Assembly (NCBI RefSeq): GCF_050699915.1
Contig: NZ_JBOHGA010000053.1
Span: 1 to 32,807, forward strand
Direction: 5' to 3'
DNA from: Actinophytocola sp050699915
GTDB taxonomy: Bacteria; Actinomycetota; Actinomycetes; Mycobacteriales; Pseudonocardiaceae
Length of the DNA stretch: 32,807 nucleotides
Shown: positions 29,790 through 32,807 of the stretch, piece after piece
How positions within the stretch are numbered: position 1 is the first letter of the stretch
Layout: each line of letters starts with the position of its first letter
Notes under the pieces: model-generated
What the model was told of the DNA's origin: nothing
Databases searched by the model: none
What the model saw: the letters and a program-made list of their open reading frames with translations, nothing else
Position numbers and translations under genes: made by a program

Positions 29790-30926
29790 GTGACCGCATC
29801 GGAGAACCTGACCGACATGGTCTGGGCGAACGCCGAGCGGTTCGGCAGCTCGATCGGGGTCCGCCGTCGCGCCGACGGCTCCTGGCTCGACGTCACCACC
29901 CGCGAGTTCGCGGGCCAGGTGCTCGACGTCGCCAAGGGGCTGATCGCGGCCGGCCTGCGGCCGGGCGACCGGATCGCCCTGTACGCGTCCAACCGCTACG
30001 AGTGGACGCTGTTCGACTTCGCCGCCTGGACCGCCGGCTGCCAGACCGTGCCGATCGACGCCCACGCGCCGATCGAGCTCGTCGAGTGGATCCTGTCCGA
30101 CTCCGGGGCGTGCGCGGTCGTGCTCGAGTCCCGCACGCAGCGGGAGACCCTGCGCCGCATCGTCGACCGGCTGCCCGAGCTGGGCTGGGTGTGGCAGCTC
30201 GACGACGGCGTCGAGGGCGAGCTGGACGACGACTTGGACGCCGACATCGTGCCGGCGATCGCCGAGCTCACCGACCTGGGCCGAGATGTCGACGACGCGC
30301 GGGCGCACGAGCGCCGGCTGGCGATCCTCCCCGACGCGGTCGCCACGCTCGTCTACCCGTCCGACGACCGGCTTCCCAAGCCGGCCGAGCTGACCCACGG
30401 CGAGGTCCTGGCCGAGGTGCGCGCGGCCATCGCCGCGTACTCCCCGCTCGTGCGGCGGGGCAACTCGCTGCTGGTGCTGCTGCCGCTGGCCGACCTGGGC
30501 GCCCGGCTGCTCTCGATCGCCTGCGTCTACACGAGGACGACGCTCGGCCACGTCGGCGACACCGAGAACCTGACCACCGACGTGGGCATGTTCCGACCGC
30601 GCACGATCGTGGCGAGCACCGGCCTGCTCCGCGAGCTGCACGCGGCCGCCAGGGACAAGGCGGCCGCCGAGGGCCGCTCGACCGTGTTCGACGCCGCCGA
30701 GGGAGTCGCCGTCCGCTACGGCGCCCGGTCGCGGCCATCGCTCGCGCTGCGCCTGCAGCACGCGGTGGCCGACACCGTCGTGTACCCCAAGCTGCGCGCG
30801 ATCTTCGGTGGCCGCTGCGTCGCGGCGGTCGTGTCCGGCGAGCCGCTCGACGCGGACCTGGACGGCTTCTACCGCGGCATCGGGATCGCCGTGCTCCCCA
30901 CCCCGGGCGAGGACCTGACGGCCTGA
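29790..30926 (+). CDS. Truncated FadD15-like acyl-CoA synthetase with degenerate ATP-binding loop
   Basis: 378 residues against about 600 in FadD15. The N-terminal adenylation fold is well kept (DMVWANAERFGSSIGVRRR, KGLIAAGLRPGDRIALYASNRYEWTLFDFAAWTAGCQTVPID). The phosphate-binding loop expected as YTSGTTGxPKG is YPSDDRLPKPA at residues 189-199, so the glycines and threonines that hold ATP are gone. The protein ends at PTPGEDLTA, which aligns with the adenine-binding YGLTET motif, and lacks the whole C-terminal domain with its catalytic Lys. The frame is otherwise open and its codon use is like its neighbours, so it is probably expressed. Either it is a non-catalytic paralogue or a decaying gene. 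The M. tuberculosis synteny position is fadD15. Confidence 0.8.
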   Translation: MTASENLTDMVWANAERFGSSIGVRRRADGSWLDVTTREFAGQVLDVAKGLIAAGLRPGDRIALYASNRYEWTLFDFAAWTAGCQTVPIDAHAPIELVEWILSDSGACAVVLESRTQRETLRRIVDRLPELGWVWQLDDGVEGELDDDLDADIVPAIAELTDLGRDVDDARAHERRLAILPDAVATLVYPSDDRLPKPAELTHGEVLAEVRAAIAAYSPLVRRGNSLLVLLPLADLGARLLSIACVYTRTTLGHVGDTENLTTDVGMFRPRTIVASTGLLRELHAAARDKAAAEGRSTVFDAAEGVAVRYGARSRPSLALRLQHAVADTVVYPKLRAIFGGRCVAAVVSGEPLDADLDGFYRGIGIAVLPTPGEDLTA

Positions 30927-30930
30927 TCGT

Positions 30931-30960
30931 GCACCGGATGTGCCCATCCGTGCAGCTCTG
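30931..30960 (+). terminator. Candidate terminator after the FadD15-like gene
   Basis: CGGATG (30935-30940) and CATCCG (30945-30950) form a 6-bp stem around a 4-nt loop, extended past a 1-nt bulge by GCA/TGC, four bases after the stop codon. A short pyrimidine-rich stretch (CTCTGCTTTCCCC) follows. Confidence 0.5.
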
Positions 30961-31026
30961 CTTTCCCCAGGCAACCCGCCGGGCCGACAGTGACGGTGTC
31001 GCCCACACGGGGAGAGGACGAGGGCC

Positions 31027-32070
31027 GTGGAGAGTCGGGTCATCGCGCGGAAGGCAGCCGAGCAGCTGATCGCGCACCGCAACAAGCTGGCCGGCAAGGC
31101 CGAGGACGCGTACCTGGCGCACGCCGCGCTGGACACCGCCGCGAAGACCGTCGAGCGCCACCACGACGACCACCGGTCTGGCGCGGCGACCGCCACCAGC
31201 CACTGGGAGGGCCCCAACGCCGCCGGCTTCGACCGCCGCGCGCGCCGGATGACGAAGGCGCTGGGCACCACGGCGTCGGCGGCCACGAAGGCGGCCGAGA
31301 TCGTGGCCACGACGGCCTCGACGCTGGACACCAACCACAAGGCGGTGGCCAAGCTCGTCGACGAGTACACGAACCGGGCGACCCAGCTGCTCGACGCCGC
31401 CCGCGGGGTGACCGGCGCCGGCTCGCAGGGCGCGCTGACACGGGCCGTCGGCCAGGTCGTCGACCTCGCCCGCGACTACACCAACGAGTCCACCAAGCAT
31501 CTGCGCACGGTGGCCGGCCAGATGAAGGACGCGGCGCGGGCGCTGGGCAAGCTGGAGCGGACCGTCGAGCACGACGGCTTCGCCGACCCCACCCGCCGCA
31601 AGCGCCCGAACACCCCGTCGAAGGGGAGGTCCGACCCGCCGAAGACGAAGTCGGGCACCGCGAACAAGGTCAAGAAGATCGCGCGGAGCCAACTCGGCTA
31701 CCACGAGGGCCCGGGCAACCAGAACAAGTACGGCCCGGCCGCCCCATGGTGTGCGTCCTTCACCACCTGGGTGTGGCGCAAGTCCGGAGTGGACATTCCG
31801 ATCCTGCCGTTCACCGGCGACGTCTACCGCTGGGGCCAGGAGCACGGCACCGCGTACGGCAAGAACAACCTCGACTCGGCCCGGCCCGGTGACGTGCTGC
31901 TGTTCGGCTCCGGGCCGAGCAGCCCGTCGACTAGCACGCACATCGGGATCGTGGAGAGCGTCAACGGCGACAAGGTGACGCTGATCGAGGGCAACTCGTC
32001 CGACAAGGTGCAGCGGGTGACCCACACGCTGTCCAGCTCGACGTTCTATGGAGGGGTGCATCCGCGATGA
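31027..32070 (+). CDS. WXG-type helical domain fused to a CHAP amidase (probable type VII secretion effector)
   Basis: 347 residues with no signal peptide. Residues about 1-185 are helical, with a W-x-G turn (Trp60-Glu61-Gly62 in SHWEGPNA) between two long helices, as in WXG100/LXG secretion substrates. A basic linker (RRKRPNTPSKGRSDPPKTKS, about 188-211) follows. Residues about 212-347 are a CHAP/NlpC-like cysteine peptidase: KIARSQLGYHEGPG, Cys242 in PWCASFTTWVW, His305 in THIGIVES and Asn323 in IEGNSS as probable triad. CHAP domains cleave peptidoglycan amide bonds. The absence of a signal peptide and the fusion to a WXG module suggest export by an ESX system (inference). The GTG has GGAGAGGA and GAGGG upstream. 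Confidence 0.8.
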   Translation: MESRVIARKAAEQLIAHRNKLAGKAEDAYLAHAALDTAAKTVERHHDDHRSGAATATSHWEGPNAAGFDRRARRMTKALGTTASAATKAAEIVATTASTLDTNHKAVAKLVDEYTNRATQLLDAARGVTGAGSQGALTRAVGQVVDLARDYTNESTKHLRTVAGQMKDAARALGKLERTVEHDGFADPTRRKRPNTPSKGRSDPPKTKSGTANKVKKIARSQLGYHEGPGNQNKYGPAAPWCASFTTWVWRKSGVDIPILPFTGDVYRWGQEHGTAYGKNNLDSARPGDVLLFGSGPSSPSTSTHIGIVESVNGDKVTLIEGNSSDKVQRVTHTLSSSTFYGGVHPR

Positions 32071-32372
32071 CCGAGATCACCGGCATGAGCGAGTCCGGCG
32101 GTATCCGGGTGGAGGTCTACCCGGGCGGGGCGCTGTCCTCGCTGTCGCTGGACCGGCGGGCGATGGCGCTGGGCTCGCGTGGGCTCTCCGCCGCGATCCT
32201 GGCGACTCTGACCGAGGCCACCGCGGTCGCCAACCAGCGGACGAAGGCGGCCCTGCGGGAGGCGCTGGACGGCCTCGGCGAGGCCGACCTGTCGCTGCTG
32301 GGTCTCAACCAGGACGTCGCGCTGACCGAGCGCGCCGAGTCGACCACGCCGGACTCCTGGAGGGCGTCGTGA
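32067..32372 (+). CDS. YbaB/EbfC-like small protein 1
   Basis: 101 residues. The ATG overlaps the stop of the CHAP gene (ATGA), so it is translationally coupled. The sequence GGIRVEVYPGGALSSLSLDRRAMALGSRGLSAAILATLTEATAVAN (about 11-56) has the strand-strand-helix layout of the YbaB fold: a beta hairpin with glycine-rich turn, then a long helix. Variants of YbaB commonly accompany WXG proteins and toxins in actinobacterial type VII loci and are not the nucleoid protein EbfC itself. It may be a partner or chaperone of the CHAP effector (inference). The stop codon lies in a 12-bp repeat shared with the next gene start. Confidence 0.7.
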   Translation: MTEITGMSESGGIRVEVYPGGALSSLSLDRRAMALGSRGLSAAILATLTEATAVANQRTKAALREALDGLGEADLSLLGLNQDVALTERAESTTPDSWRAS

Positions 32373-32450
32373 GCGGAGCTTGCGGAGCGAACCAAAAGAC
32401 ACAGGGCGACCGCGAGCGGCGCCACCGAGCCTGCGAGGGGGCGTCGTGAG
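32362..32450. repeat. 12-bp direct repeat flanking a 77-bp insertion between the two YbaB-like genes
   Basis: GGGCGTCGTGAG occurs at 32362-32373 and 32439-32450. The first copy contains the stop codon of gene 1 and the second the GTG start of gene 2. Removing one repeat plus the intervening DNA (77 bp) would join them as a GTGA overlap with a GGAGGG ribosome-binding site 4 nt upstream. The inserted part contains an imperfect hairpin around GGCGACCGCGAGCGGCGCC. Confidence 0.7.
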
Positions 32451-32807
32451 TTTCGACACGTACACAGTGGACGAGCTCCTCGAGGCCAACGCAGCGATGA
32501 ACGAGCGGGCGGACGGCCTGTTCGACCGGCTGGGCCGGATCTCCGCGTCCGCGGCCGACCGCGGCGTCGAGGTGCGGGTGAACCTGGAGGGACGGCTGGG
32601 CGCGCTGGACCTGTCCGTCGAGGCTATGAGCATGGAGCCGGCCGAGCTGGCGGCGACGATCTTCCGGCTGACCCAGGAGGCGTCGGCGGCGGCCCTGTCC
32701 GAGGGGCTCGCGGCGCTGGAGCCGGTGGCCGGCGAGGAGGTGACCGCGGAGATTTCGGAAGTCATCGCCGCGCGTCCGCGGCCGCGCCCGCCGGCACCGG
32801 CCGCGGT
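32446..32807 (+). CDS. YbaB/EbfC-like small protein 2 (3' end beyond window)
   Basis: 120 residues visible; the frame is open at the window edge. It starts VSFDTYTVDELLEANAAMNERADGLFDRLGRI, a helical N terminus typical of YbaB. It continues with GVEVRVNLEGRLGALDLSVEAMSMEPAELAATIFRLTQEASAAAL (about 40-84), the same strand-strand-helix core as the preceding protein. A Pro/Arg-rich tail begins near residue 111 (ARPRPRPPAPA). The GTG at 32446 has GAGGGGG 5-10 nt upstream. It probably belongs to the same secretion-associated operon, despite the 77-bp interruption. Confidence 0.72.
   Translation, partial: MSFDTYTVDELLEANAAMNERADGLFDRLGRISASAADRGVEVRVNLEGRLGALDLSVEAMSMEPAELAATIFRLTQEASAAALSEGLAALEPVAGEEVTAEISEVIAARPRPRPPAPAA

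Overview
The window is about 70 percent GC or higher with very strong third-position GC bias. It carries the hallmark genes of a mycolate-lineage relative within the Actinobacteria. Gene content and order (a pyrophosphate-type phosphofructokinase, mycothiol-type enzymes, a LexA box of the actinobacterial TCGAAC-N4-GTTCGA type, LppM, PknL, class II DAHP synthase) suggest a member of the Pseudonocardiaceae such as Amycolatopsis. The genus is an inference.

Layout. 1-8.1 kb is a mixed housekeeping and accessory block: the 3' end of the helicase gene lhr; a decayed IS5-type transposase; a divergent pair of a small HTH regulator and a free-standing Clp-N-domain protein around a palindromic operator; a DUF1801 protein; a two-domain VOC protein; a two-gene operon (HEPN-domain protein plus DinB-like mycothiol-dependent enzyme) behind a perfect LexA/SOS box; a YbaK-type tRNA deacylase coupled to a GNAT acetyltransferase; and a DUF885 metallopeptidase-like protein.

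8.1-30.9 kb follows the order of the Mycobacterium tuberculosis Rv2171-Rv2187 segment with replacements and insertions: lppM, a methylenetetrahydrofolate reductase, idsA-type prenyl synthase, Rv2175c-like regulator, pknL, aroG, Rv2179c-like exoribonuclease, plsC-type acyltransferase, Rv2183c-like membrane protein, ArsA-type ATPase (Rv2184c), SRPBCC proteins (Rv2185c and Rv2186c) and a FadD15-like protein. Where M. tuberculosis has the mannosyltransferase mptA, this genome has crtI, a lipoprotein gene and crtB, so the prenyl synthase becomes part of a carotenoid operon. A WS/DGAT acyltransferase, an amidase, pfkA, a glucokinase operon and a metallophosphoesterase are further additions. The FadD15-like protein is short, lacks the C-terminal adenylation region and has a destroyed P-loop.

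31.0-32.8 kb starts a different cluster: a WXG-type helical domain fused to a CHAP amidase, followed by two YbaB-like proteins. This is the pattern of type VII secretion-associated effector or polymorphic-toxin loci. The junction between the two YbaB-like genes appears to be split by a 77-bp insertion flanked by a 12-bp direct repeat.

At least ten genes have a TANNNT -10 box ending 6-7 nt before the start codon, so leaderless transcription appears to be the rule here. The 490-bp gap upstream of aroG holds an unusually symmetric, bipartite inverted repeat (22-16-13-71-13-16-22 bp) followed by approximately 50-bp direct repeats. No tRNA, rRNA, CRISPR or riboswitch was recognised.
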